A DNA stretch of 64,000 bases, from positions 251,001 to 315,000 of the forward strand of contig CAJNDS010002255.1 of assembly GCA_905221605.1 (NCBI GenBank). The letters run 5' to 3'. Shown piece after piece: positions 28,815 through 37,555 of this stretch. Numbering within the stretch: the first letter of the stretch is position 1; each line of letters opens with the position of its first letter. The notes beneath the pieces were generated by a model. That model saw nothing but the letters and a program-made list of their open reading frames with translations, was not told the origin of the DNA and did not search any database. Origin of the DNA: Symbiodinium natans (lineage: Eukaryota > Sar > Dinophyceae > Suessiales > Symbiodiniaceae). The position numbers and the translations under genes are program-made.

Positions 28815-28840
28815 GCCGCCCCCCAACGTAGGGGGGCGGC
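28815..28840. repeat. 10-bp perfect GC hairpin
   Basis: GCCGCCCCCC, a 6-nt loop AACGTA, then GGGGGGCGGC. A very stable stem; no T-run follows on either strand, so not a bacterial-type terminator. Confidence 0.6.
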
Positions 28841-29224
28841 CTAGGCCCCTGAGTTTAGGGTTTAAGGCATAGGGTTTAGGGTTTGGGGTTTAGGGCTACA
28901 GCTTGTTTGGATTTCTGGCTCCGGCCCTTCCGCCCAAGACCCCCAGCGAGTCCTCGGGAGGCTGCGGCGCGAGCCGCCACGGATCCCGGGGAGTGTTCTC
29001 GCCCTGGAGGTAGATGCGCTGAGTGTGATGTGGCCTCAGCAAACCGGGGCACTACTCTCCTTTAAAATTCTTGCTTTTTGTTTTAGGGTTTAGGATTTAG
29101 GGTTTAGGGTTACTCTCTTCAAACCCCCCAACTGCCCGTGAAGAAAGGGGGCTTAGATACCCTGCGATTTATGGTTAAAGGGTAGTTGGGGGGTGCTGGC
29201 TCTCTTCGAGCCTTTGGGGCTTTG

Positions 29225-29320
29225 CTTCTTTGTCTTGGACTGTGATGACCGTCTCAGCAGCGCACAGATCCCCGACATTCAGCAAGTGCGCCTTGAGCGG
29301 CGGGCGAGTCACCCTGTGCC
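29225..29320 (-). CDS. exon-like segment with PPLKAHLLNVGDLCAAE
   Basis: The minus frame reads VTRPPLKAHLLNVGDLCAAE and then TVITVQDKEA. Clear coding character next to a CCCTAAA array. Possibly a cytoplasmic exon downstream of the membrane exons at 30.4-30.7 kb. Confidence 0.4.
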
Positions 29321-29327
29321 CCTACCC

Positions 29328-29450
29328 CTAAACCCTAAACCCTAAAGCCGAAGCCCCAAAACCTAAACCCTAAACCCTAAACTCTAAACCCTAAAGCCTA
29401 AACCCTAAACCCTAAACCCTTAACCCTTAACCCTTAACCCTAAACCCAGC
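29328..29450 (-). repeat. CCCTAAA array, degenerate
   Basis: About 14 telomere-type units with variants. On its far side, 29455-29545 is an exon-like minus segment (RVSEVASMWRKVRHRRGSDL). Confidence 0.85.
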
Positions 29451-29569
29451 CCCTCGGAAGGAAACCCGCGCCTCGCCTCCTTCAGGTCTGAGCCTCGACG
29501 GTGGCGAACCTTTCGCCACATGCTCGCGACCTCGGACACTCTCTTTGATAGGGGGAAGGGGGGGAGAAG

Positions 29570-29775
29570 AATAATGATCACAATAATAATAATTATTATC
29601 ATAATCATAATAATAATCATCATCATAATAACAATAATAATGACAATAATAATGATGCTAAGAATAAGAATCATCATAATAGCAACAATAATCATGCTGA
29701 TAAGAATAAGAAGAAGAAGAAGAAGACGAAGAATAAGAATAAGAATAGCAATAACAACAATAATAATAGTCTGTT
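29570..29775. repeat. AAT/ATC trinucleotide-rich region
   Basis: Degenerate ATAATAATC and AAGAAGAAG units. The open frames across it give Ile-only strings and are artefacts. Confidence 0.9.
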
Positions 29776-29799
29776 TCGTGTACCGCATGACCTGAGCCA

Positions 29800-30115
29800 T
29801 AAACCCGCTCTGGGATGTCTGGGGGCCGCGCGTAGCCCAGGAACCATCTCCTGGGGCTCCGCTACTCGGCTCAAGAGGAACTGGAGCTTGGGCACACTAT
29901 GTTGTTTTGGAATTTTTTCGTACTTACACACTACAAAGTGTTTCAACATGTTGCGACATGTACGTGATTAAAGTTTTCTGTGACTCAACCATTGTTTTGC
30001 ACTCTAGTCAAAAGTTGAGGCTCACACGGACGTGATTCGCCCACAGTGCGGCTGCGCAGACTGTTCACAGCGTCGATGTTCTGCAGCAAGATGAGTAGTC
30101 TAGGGGCTTTAATAA
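29800..30115 (-). CDS. two exon-like segments, helical
   Basis: Minus 29800-29905 reads LQFLLSRVAEPQEMVPGL; minus 29995-30108 reads LLILLQNIDAVNSLRSRTVG. Both look coding and lie just downstream, in gene direction, of the membrane exons. Ends not resolved. Confidence 0.3.
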
Positions 30116-30184
30116 TTACAATAGGGTTTGGGGGGGGTGTTCTAGTCCAATAATAAAGGACCATAAGGTTCCAGGGTACTGACG

Positions 30185-30374
30185 ATGCACTTGGATCGAT
30201 TGAGGTGTCGGCCGTGTGGACAGCGCCACCGGTACCATGTCCAATGTCAAGATCTGCGAGGGGGTGCCTCCACAAGGTTGACATAGGCGTGCCGCCTGCA
30301 CCATGGGCCGTCAGCAACCTGCTCGCGGGCCTTCCCCGCAAGGACTCGAAGAGCAGCATGGCTTCGTCGTTCAT
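30185..30374 (-). CDS. exon-like segment with NDEAMLLFESLRG
   Basis: The minus frame reads MNDEAMLLFESLRGRPASRL and then a Gly/His/Thr-rich stretch. Plausible cytoplasmic exon after the membrane segments. Confidence 0.35.
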
Positions 30375-30429
30375 TCCTCACCGAAAAAGGCCGATATTTT
30401 TCAATTAGACAAAAGAAAGCACAAAGGGC

Positions 30430-30600
30430 TCAGCTTCGGACCTACGAATTGCCGGCCGGTGTGGCGCTGCTTCTGCAGCCACTGCAAGCGCCGGCGTGTC
30501 TGGACCCGCTTTGCGGAGACCAGGAGGCCGAAGCTCACCGCCATCACCAGGATCAGCATCACGACGCCCCAAACCTCGGCAGTCAACCGCCCAATCAGGG
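30430..30600 (-). CDS. exon-like transmembrane segment with basic tail
   Basis: The minus frame reads EVWGVVMLILVMAVSFGLLV followed by SAKRVQTRRRLQWLQKQ. One membrane helix then a strongly basic flank, which would face the cytoplasm by the positive-inside rule. Probably one of several membrane exons of the modular surface protein. Confidence 0.5.
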
Positions 30601-30619
30601 TTTATTTAGGGTTTAGGGT

Positions 30620-30725
30620 TTCGGGTTTAGGGTTCCCAAACATCCAACGCAAGAGCCCCGGTGAGGAGATGTAAGGCACCAGCGCCTCCAAAGAAGGCGA
30701 AGTAGTAGCTCCAGGGATCATCACC
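30620..30725 (-). CDS. exon-like transmembrane segment
   Basis: The minus frame reads DDPWSYYFAFFGGAGALHLL and then TGALALDVWE, a membrane helix with an aromatic start. It lies between the Cys-rich exons (upstream in gene order) and the helix at 30430-30600. A second frame is also open, so certainty is moderate. Confidence 0.45.
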
Positions 30726-30784
30726 TCTCGGCATGTCTCAGCGGTCCCCGTGCCCGCGCGGATCGCGCGGACGGCGCGTGCCCC

Positions 30785-30863
30785 CCGGTTCTCTGAGCCA
30801 CCAGCAGTCTGGGTTCACCTCCACTGGCGGGAAGCCCGATGGGCAGGCGTAGGGACACGACTC
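30785..30863 (-). CDS. Cys-rich exon-like segment
   Basis: After a CAG acceptor (30864-30866) the phase-0 frame reads ESCPYACPSGFPPVEVNPDC. The Cys spacing resembles small extracellular Cys modules next to the ephrin-receptor-like one. Confidence 0.45.
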
Positions 30864-30914
30864 CTGAGCTCTCAGGGGCTTCCGCAAGCAGGGAAGCTCG
30901 CAGGCCAACCCAGG

Positions 30915-31000
30915 CAAGGTTCGTTGAGCCAGCCCGTGGCCGTGTAGTAGCCCCCGGTGGGCTTGTTCTTGCATGGCAGGCATATGCGATACCTGAGCGC
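30915..31000 (-). CDS. Cys-rich exon-like segment
   Basis: The minus frame reads CLPCKNKPTGGYYTATGW and then LNEPC. Cys-X2-Cys followed by a Gly-Tyr-Tyr element fits ephrin-receptor-like (GCC2/GCC3) repeats. An AG acceptor lies at the upstream edge. Confidence 0.45.
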
Positions 31001-31039
31001 TCATCCAACCAGGAGAACGTGAGGGGAGAAGGGTGCCTC

Positions 31040-31135
31040 TAAGTGCCGAGCTTGGACGTGAGGTTCTCTGGCGACTGCGGCCTCAGAAGCGTCCCTAGCT
31101 TCTCAGGGTCCCAAGGCGTTGACGAAAATCGTCGT
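31040..31135 (-). CDS. exon-like segment, polar
   Basis: The minus frame reads LSRRFSSTPWDPEKLGTLL and then RPQSPENLTSK. Coding-like, unassigned, between two Cys-rich exons; could instead belong to an intron. Confidence 0.25.
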
Positions 31136-31238
31136 GAAAGAGAAGTGCCCTAACCCCTAAATCCTAAACCCTAAACCTTAAACCCTAAACTCCTTAACCC
31201 TAAAACCCGAAACTCCTTAACCCTTAAAATCCTAAGGC

Positions 31239-31313
31239 CTGGGTGCCCTGCGGGTTGTATGTGCCTGCCGCACACTCCGCGCAGTAGATGCCAGCGTGAC
31301 CGGGTCGACAAAC
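31239..31313 (-). CDS. exon: ephrin-receptor-like / GCC2-GCC3 Cys-rich module
   Basis: An exact 75-nt phase-0 exon: CAG acceptor at 31314-31316, GC donor (GCCTTA) at 31238-31233. It encodes VCRPGHAGIYCAECAAGTYN plus five residues. The C-x-PG-x-x-G-x-YC-x-x-C-x-x-GTY pattern is the signature of the ephrin-receptor-like Cys-rich repeat, an extracellular module. Its place between beta-helix-like exons (upstream) and membrane exons (downstream) fits an extracellular juxtamembrane position. Confidence 0.6.
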
Positions 31314-31370
31314 CTGCTTCCGACCCACTAAATTAGCTAACTTTACACCGCCCCACGTCATCATCTTACA

Positions 31371-31400
31371 CATATATATATATATATATATGTATGTACG
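31371..31400. repeat. TA microsatellite
   Basis: About ten TA units in a short AT-rich intron-like stretch. Confidence 0.85.
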
Positions 31401-31579
31401 TATACTATACGTACACTCAAGAATACGATCATCCGAGACAACCCCCCAATAGAAGGGTACCCATGTTCGGAAACGTTTGAAAAGCACCTGGATATGAAGT
31501 AGGGTATATATTTCCTGTACCCCCAAAAGGACACCAACCTTATATACACTCACCAATAACAGAAATATAAACCCTGTGT

Positions 31580-31720
31580 CATATGGAGTCTACCTGAAGG
31601 CCGTCTGGGAGGCCGACCCCCAGCTGAAGGAGCTCCTCGGCCGGATGCAGATCGCTGAACTCAAACCGCGACATCGCGTGCATCCCCTGTACCCTACCGT
31701 ATCTCAGCTTAGAGTCATTC
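31580..31720 (+). CDS. exon-like segment, strand uncertain
   Basis: The plus frame reads VYLKAVWEADPQLKELLGRM and then QIAELKPRH. The minus frame is also open (FEFSDLHPAEELLQLGVGLP). Composition supports coding on one strand; neighbours favour minus, helix pattern favours plus. Confidence 0.3.
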
Positions 31721-31849
31721 CTGGAACCCCGACATATGGGAAATTCTCAAAATCACAATCCCTTTTTGGGGAGTCCTTTGTAAAAAACACATAAGGGCCC
31801 CCCCAAAAAGGGATCCGAACCCCAAAGAAGGATCGGAAATCAGAGGAAC

Positions 31850-31995
31850 GACCCGCGTATCCCCATTCAAAACCTCTCGCCGAGGCTCGCCGACGCAACC
31901 TCTCTGGCCCATCTGGCGCCCGCAGTACGGGGAGGGATCGCCCATGCCTCCCTGGACATCCAGGCTCCCCGTGAAGGCGGCCCAGGCCTCTCCCA
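31850..31995 (-). CDS. exon-like segment with GEAWAAFTGSLDVQGG
   Basis: The minus frame reads GEAWAAFTGSLDVQGGMGD and then a Cys-containing stretch. It fits the Gly-rich surface-protein exons; the plus frame is open too. Confidence 0.3.
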
Positions 31996-32215
31996 AGCTT
32001 TGGGGAGGGGAGGGACGTTTAGGGTTTAAGGTTTAGGGTTTAGGGCTAGGGTTTAGGGTGGGATCAAAATATATCAACATACTTTAGGGGCCCCCTTTTA
32101 AGGGGTCTCAGACTCTAGTGAGGTCCCCCGAATCGGCCTCGGATGCATTTGGGCCTGCGCTGCCGATGCCTCCCCCACCACCGCCGCCTCCTTGGCCAAG
32201 GCAATTATTCATCTA

Positions 32216-32340
32216 GGGGTTAGGGTTTCGGGTTCAGGGTTCAGGGTTCAGGGTTTAGGATTCAGGGTTTAGGGTTTAGGGTTTAGGGTTTAGGATTCAG
32301 GGTTTAGGGTTTAGGAAATGGGTTTAGGGCAGTTTAGGGT
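32216..32340 (+). repeat. TTTAGGG array with TTCAGGG variants
   Basis: About 15 units. In gene direction it occupies the intron after the exon at 32349-32405. The Gly-rich segment at 32120-32215 may be the next exon; its frame is ambiguous. Confidence 0.9.
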
Positions 32341-32348
32341 TAGAGCAC

Positions 32349-32405
32349 GTTCAGCACGATTTCGAGGTCTGGGCCCACGCAGCCACCTCCCCTGCCACCA
32401 GCCGC
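32349..32405 (-). CDS. exon: Gly-rich beta-helix-like repeat, 57 nt
   Basis: An exact 19-codon phase-0 exon with a CAG acceptor (32406-32408) and GT donor (GTGCTC). It encodes AAGGRGGGCVGPDLEIVLN: a Gly-rich turn followed by an alternating beta strand. It follows the exon at 32529-32585 across an intron that is almost pure telomere repeat. Confidence 0.6.
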
Positions 32406-32528
32406 CTGAAGCTTAGGGTTTAGGGTTTAGGGTTTAGGGTTTAGGGTTTAGGGTTTAGGGTTTAGGGTTTAGGGTTTAGGGTTTAGGGTTTAGGGTTTAG
32501 GGTTTAGGGTGCATCAGGTGCGCAACAC
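32406..32528 (-). repeat. intron made of CCCTAAA telomere repeat, 123 nt
   Basis: Read on the minus strand it begins GTGTTGCGCACCTGATGCA, then about 14 uninterrupted CCCTAAA units (32410-32510), and ends GCTTCAG. Both flanking exons are 57 nt and in phase 0, so the array with its short edges forms a complete intron. Confidence 0.65.
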
Positions 32529-32585
32529 TCGCAGCTCCGCCTTGATCATGCCGCTGCCATTGATGATGGTGGCATTGATGATCAC
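32529..32585 (-). CDS. exon: beta-helix-like repeat, 57 nt
   Basis: An exact 19-codon phase-0 exon: AG acceptor upstream, GT donor (GTGTTG) downstream. It encodes VIINATIINGSGMIKAELR, the strand-turn-strand pattern of right-handed beta-helix repeats. Joined in phase to 32934-32993 upstream and 32349-32405 downstream. Confidence 0.6.
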
Positions 32586-32839
32586 CTCATATGAGCATAC
32601 CCGAACCCTAAACCCTAAACCCTAAAACCTACACCCTAAACCCACTCTGAACAGCCGTGCTGAGTACAACTCGAGGACCCAGCAGGCTAATCCGGCCAAG
32701 GCCGAAGACCCAGCATGACCTCCTGATGTCTCTGAATCGTCGTCCTACCTTGTCCTGAAATATTGATTGCAACCAAAGAAACACGACATATAACAAAAAG
32801 CCTATAAATCAATAAGTAACGATGCTGACAGATCCTTCA

Positions 32840-32897
32840 TCCCTAAACCCTAAACCCTAAACCCTAAACCCTAAACCCTAAACCCTAAACCCTAAAG
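32840..32897 (-). repeat. CCCTAAA array inside an intron
   Basis: Eight units inside the inferred intron 32586-32933 (GTGGGG ... ATGAG). The rest of that intron is AT-richer unique sequence. Confidence 0.85.
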
Positions 32898-32933
32898 CCC
32901 AAGTACCCGGCCTCGACCCTCCGAGGTCCCCAC

Positions 32934-32993
32934 AGTGCCGCCGGCGCCGCCGCCGGAGCCCTCGCGGCTTCCGTCCGCCCATGAGGAAGCATC
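32934..32993 (-). CDS. exon: Gly/Ser-rich repeat, 60 nt
   Basis: A 20-codon phase-0 exon with CAG acceptor (32994-32996) and GT donor (GTGGGG). It encodes DASSWADGSREGSGGGAGGT, the Gly-rich loop type that alternates with beta-strand exons here. Confidence 0.55.
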
Positions 32994-32996
32994 CTG

Positions 32997-33120
32997 CAAG
33001 AAGGATATCAGGGTTTCGGGTTCAGGGTTTAGGGTTTGGGGTTTGGGGTTTAGGGTTTAGGGTTTAGGGTTTGGGGTTTAGGGTTTGGGGTTTAGGATTA
33101 GGGTTCAGGTTTAGGCTTCT
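32997..33120 (+). repeat. TTTAGGG/TTTGGGG array inside an intron
   Basis: About 15 units inside the inferred intron 32994-33168 (GC donor GCACCC, acceptor TTGCAG). Confidence 0.9.
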
Positions 33121-33168
33121 TCGGGCTTCCGGGTTTAGTACGTTTAGGGGTGGAGGGTGCCAGGGTGC

Positions 33169-33216
33169 CTCCCCGCTGGCAGAGACGCTGGTGCTGTTGG
33201 ATGGCATCTCCAGGAC
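33169..33216 (-). CDS. exon: beta-helix-like repeat, 48 nt
   Basis: A 16-codon phase-0 exon with AAG acceptor and GC donor. It encodes VLEMPSNSTSVSASGE, ending in the SASG turn typical of these repeats, and flows in phase into the Gly-rich exon at 32934-32993. Confidence 0.55.
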
Positions 33217-33221
33217 CTTAG

Positions 33222-33330
33222 GGGGTTTAGGGTTTAGGGTTTAGGGTGTAGGGTTTCGGGTTTAGGGTTTCGGGTTTAGGGTTTAGGGTTTAGGGTTTAG
33301 TGTTTAGGGTTTAGTGTTTAGGGTTTAGGC
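33222..33330 (+). repeat. TTTAGGG array
   Basis: About 15 units with TTTCGGG and TTTAGTG variants. 33340-33640 is ATC-rich degenerate repeat without a gene. Confidence 0.9.
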
Positions 33331-33642
33331 ACAACACACAACCTATTGCCAGAATTCTCAGTATGATCGTTACCATGGTTGCGTTTCACAAGATCATGAC
33401 CATGAGCTTTCTCATAGCCATGGTCAGTAACATGACAGTTGACATCCTTGTTATTGCCATACTATCTGTGTTTCACAGCACGAGACACAAAATTGCATGA
33501 ACAGCAAGCAAGGGCGTATGATCGATGCAGGCAGGTTTGCTTACTGCGGCCGAGAGCGACTTTTGCTATGAAGAGCGCTATCATCGCTAGGGGTATGTAA
33601 TCCGGAATGGGGGGTGCTGTCAGCTAGCATTCCGACGCAGCA

Positions 33643-33677
<35 letters not shown>

Positions 33678-33682
33678 CAGCG
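33643..33682. repeat. CAG trinucleotide repeat
   Basis: About 12 CAG units with one TAG and one CGG variant. Probably intronic. Confidence 0.9.
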
Positions 33683-33859
33683 GCAGGGATTATGGACAGC
33701 GCTCGAATGTGGCCCATTCGCTCAGACTCAACCCGTGTCGCATGCTCATGACGCCAACCATAAACCCTAAAGCCCTTGAGCCCTGAACCCGAAACCCAAA
33801 ACCCTGAAGCCCTTGAACCTGAACCCCCGCAAACCCGAACCCCAAACCCGAAACCGCGC

Positions 33860-33934
33860 CGTGATGAAGCCGAGGCGCAGAAGCCCGGATCCAGACAAGG
33901 CCGCCCCCGGCCCCTGCCGTGTCCCCGCCGCCAC
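33860..33934 (-). CDS. exon-like Gly-rich repeat, 75 nt
   Basis: Between a GAG acceptor and a GC donor lie exactly 25 codons in phase 0, containing GSGLLRLGFIT. Another open frame gives GGGGDTAGAGGGLVWIRAS, also in family style, so the frame is ambiguous. Confidence 0.45.
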
Positions 33935-33964
33935 CTCGGAACAGGTGTCTAGACGAGTCTTTTC

Positions 33965-34096
33965 GCGGTTTAGGGTTTAGGGTTTAGGGTTTAGGGTTTA
34001 GGGTTTAGGGTTTAGGGTTTAGGGTTTAGGGTTTAGGGTTTAGGGTTTAGGGTTTAGGGTTTAGGGTTTAGGGTTTAGGGTTTAGGGTTTAGGGTT
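33965..34096 (+). repeat. TTTAGGG array, near-perfect
   Basis: About 19 perfect units. Confidence 0.97.
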
Positions 34097-34794
34097 ACTG
34101 TTATGATGGATATGACGCGACAATGGAGGCAGGGCAACTTCCGAGTCTGGTCTTCCACATGGGAGGTGGAACTTTTGCTTTTTCTTGGGGGTGGGGTGTG
34201 GGGGGCCTTGTAAATGGGGACTCGAATATGAAAGCTGCGAGAATAAGGGGCTCAAGTATAGACAACCCCTCCCCCCTCCTGCATGAACTTTCCAGGTTCG
34301 CCCGGGGACCTGCCAGCCCGTTCAGGAATGCCCTTCACGCTGCTCAGATGGTCTGATAGCACCGGCTGCTGTTGATCGGTTCGTCGATTCAAAATGATTT
34401 TAACATTACGCCCCATACTTGGAACCCTATGAAGACGCCAATCGCGGCTCCCAAAGAATGCTAGACCCGAATGAACCTACTTGACTTAGGACAGACGAAC
34501 CCTAAACCCTAAGCCCTAAGCCCTAAGACCTAAACTCTAAACCCCAAGCAAGGCGGAGCCCTTTTGGAGACCCCACCGCTGGCCGACCAGGTAGGCAGTC
34601 GCGACGGCGTCGCGCTGCGGGCCTTGTTTCGGGGCTGAGGGTTTAGGGTTTAGGGTTTAAGGTTTAGGGTGTGTATCCGTGCACGCGTGTGGGGAGTGCG
34701 CCTTTCCTTTCGATTAAGGGGCACTCCCTATCGCGTGCTTTGCACAGCATAGTAGCCCCACCCCCCACCCGATCTATTCTGTTTATGGGGGCTT

Positions 34795-34920
34795 AATTCG
34801 CAAGGCGGCTTTCTTGACTTGTTTGGGAGGTGTCCAAAATCTCCGAAGCCAGCAGAGGCCGCTGCTTGAGAAAGAGCAGAGCTAGGGGCCCCTTATGGGG
34901 AAAATCTTCGGCTCTCTGTT
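34795..34920 (-). CDS. exon-like helical segment
   Basis: The minus frame reads QQRAEDFPHKGPLALLFLKQ and then RPLLASEILDTSQ. Coding-like. 34930-35640 has long open frames on both strands with no recognisable protein. Confidence 0.3.
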
Positions 34921-36059
34921 GAAGACTCATTATGGAAGGCAAGTTGCAAGCAGTTGTCAGGCCCTGGGATCCCAAAAGTTCCTACGTCCCCAGAACCAGG
35001 GAGATCCCAGAATTAGTAGGAGCTTGCAGCTGCAATGAGACACTCGGGTCTCATCACAAGCACGTCCAAAGCATCAAGAACCAGTACAGACAACATGAGC
35101 CAAAGGAGGCAGTTCAAAAGGCATCGATACCCGCGGCGACGGCCAACTTCCACTTCAACGTCGGGTTGAAAACACTTAGCAGACATGCCTTCTGCGTCGT
35201 GCCTTCCGGGGCGAGCTTGCAACGCGCAAGGATTTCCGATCAAGTTCGGGAGACGCCCTTGTCAGCACGAGGCAAAGGCCGGCAACACTCCATGGACAAG
35301 GTCAGATCCGATCGATAAGCCCTGTAAGTGGGATCCACAGGTGTCACATGTACAATGAATGGCCGAATGGAGAAGACAAGCCAAGAATGATTCAAGAAAT
35401 CAAAGGCGGCAAAAGCATCGTGGAAGAACAGGGAACTGTAAAAAAGTCCCCACGAAGCAGCGCTCTTCGAGCGAAAGAGGAAATCGACACGAGGTCAACA
35501 ACTCAAAAAGGTGTCAAGGAAGTTCCGGAGGAATCCGGTCACCAGCGCGCCCTTAGGCAGGTCAGGCAACGAACAATCATTCCAGTGGGGACGGGGGGGG
35601 TCTGGATTTATGATTAAAAATTAAAGGAGCCCTGTCCGCACCTATGTATCGGTCAGAGCTGCTCTCGCCAGTTTAGGGTTTTGGGGCTTAGGGTTTAGGA
35701 TTTATTTAGGGTTATAGGGTGTTGAGGTTGGGGGATGGCAGGCTTTCAAAAGTTGAAAAATCATGGCATTTCCGGAATTCGGCCATAGGGAGGCTGGAGA
35801 AGCAATGCCAGCGTAAACTTAATAATAGCAAATTTAAACATGCCTGCAAGCCGTGGCCACCACAGTACAGCGAGAATTCTGGGAAAAATGCTGAGACACC
35901 TGCCACTTCGGATGTCCACCAACCATCATACTTCAGGCCTATAACAGCCGTTTGAGAACATGCAGGAGATTGAACATACAGTGTAATGTCGGCATCATAT
36001 CAAGGCACCCATCCTCAAATTCCTCTGCAGCGTCGAAAAGCCTGTGAAGTGTGAGCTCA

Positions 36060-36370
36060 GCGCCCGCGCGCCTCCGGTCCCAGCACAGCGCGTCCCCGTT
36101 CGGTTTCGCACGCTGTCACCGCCATTGCCACAGTGACCACCGCCGCCACCTCCGCAGCGATCTTCCTGGCCTTGACTTCGAAGTCTTGATGCGCTAACAC
36201 ATACCTTATTCGCAAGGGAAGCCTACTATTTGGGGTCTCGGAAAGCCCCCCCCCCCCATGCATCGAGCTTCGCGCCCATGCGCTTCGGGCGGGGCACGCT
36301 CTCCTTCGGCAGGCAGGAAGGAAGCGTCACCAGCTTTTGGGGGATGAGCTTCTGGTTTTGGCCTTGCATA
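36060..36370 (-). CDS. two exon-like segments, one with a membrane-like helix
   Basis: Minus 36255-36370 reads QNQKLIPQKLVTLPSCLPKE and then SVPRPKRMGAKLDA. Minus 36060-36230 reads FEVKARKIAAEVAAVVTVAM and then AVTACETERG. Both look coding; the frames differ, so an intron or shift lies between (a C-run at 36248-36259). Confidence 0.4.
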
Positions 36371-36448
36371 GCTAAACTTTAAACCCTAAACCCTAAACTC
36401 TAAACCCCAAGACAATAAACTTCCCTGGTCCCTGGAGCCCCCCGACAC

Positions 36449-36523
36449 CTGCGGCGCAGCGCCAGGTCCCTCGCCACGGTTGGGGGCACAGCCCAGGCCG
36501 TTGGCGCTCACCAGACCCCGCAC
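36449..36523 (-). CDS. exon: Gly-rich beta-helix-like repeat, 75 nt
   Basis: Exactly 25 phase-0 codons between an AAG acceptor and a GT donor (GTGTCG). It encodes VRGLVSANGLGCAPNRGEGP plus five residues: a strand, a SANG turn, and a Gly/Cys loop. Confidence 0.6.
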
Positions 36524-36639
36524 CTTACTGGGGTTTCGGGTTTAGGGTTCAGGGGAGGGGGGGTGGTGGAGGTTAGGGCTCCTGGGCTTCTGGGCTTCGG
36601 AGGTTTGGGGTTGGGGTTTGTCTGACGTTTTGGCATCAG

Positions 36640-36935
36640 GAGGCCTATAGATCATGGGAGCACTTGGGGCTCTGATCGGGGCCTTCGAGGTCAAGGCTCT
36701 GTCTGCCGGCGAGGCTCTGCAAGCAGGGAGAATGGTAACTCCAAAGAACTACAAAGGACATGAGTAAGACAAGAGCGTAGGATGGCACCAGCAAACCCTA
36801 AACCGTAAACCCTAAACCCTAAAGAGTATGTTACAAGCACTGTGGTGTCGCGTACTACATCTGCTGCAACATGCCCTGAACCCTGCGCCTGTAACCCTGG
36901 AGGGCAAGCTTCAGAATCCCAAGAGACTGAGCATC
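36640..36935 (-). CDS. exon-like segments, one hydrophobic
   Basis: Minus 36640-36790 reads PSYALVLLMSFVVLWSYHSP (membrane-like). Minus 36835-36935 reads DAQSLGILKLALQGYRRRV. The plus strand of the first is also open (ALGALIGAFEVKALSAGEAL). Weak. Confidence 0.25.
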
Positions 36936-36939
36936 GGTG

Positions 36940-37016
36940 TATTTAGGGTTTAGGGTTTAGGGTTTAGGGTTTAGGGTTTAGGGTTTAGGGTTTAGGGTTT
37001 AGGGTTTAGGGTTTAG
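36940..37016 (+). repeat. TTTAGGG array
   Basis: Eleven near-perfect units. 37020-37550 holds a short plus-strand open frame (37186-37440) that I cannot assign. Confidence 0.95.
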
Positions 37017-37555
37017 GTTCTTTTCTATCCAGGGTTTTGGATTTGGGGCCGAAGTGCCACGCTGCGACAGTGCTGAGGTTCAGTGTCTCGGGCTTTGGGG
37101 CTTGTATTCTGTGATTACAATCAGTAGAGACTTGCACCTGCGGGAATTGCAGTGATTACATGTTGCTAGACACACGCCAGCTTTCGTGCAAGGCCCCCGC
37201 CACTGCTACTGCGTGCCATATGACGGCGCGCACTTGCCGTATGCTGCTGTGACCTACGAATGCTGTATTATCCCGAAAACACAGTATCCATCAATTGAAA
37301 TATTATGTCCTAAACTGCACAGATTTAAACTCATGGATTCGAGAGAGATTCTTGGTCGCCAGGACGCTGTCAGCCGGGCTCGGCGTTTCTTAGAAAACCA
37401 GCATCCAGCTGAGACCTCCTCATGCACGCTACAGGAATGAGCTGCAAAGATCTAGTCTAGGTCGCACTTCGGCGGTTTACAAAGAGCTGTCAAGATATAG
37501 TCAGCACCTTGTCGCACTTCGGCGAAATTGGTGCTGGACCAAGCTTGAAGCAAAT

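Noticed and set aside
28815-28840. Intrinsic terminator
   Set aside because: The stem is strong but no T-run follows, and the genome is eukaryotic.
29420-29800. Ile-rich open frames
   Set aside because: They come from the AAT/ATC trinucleotide stretch.
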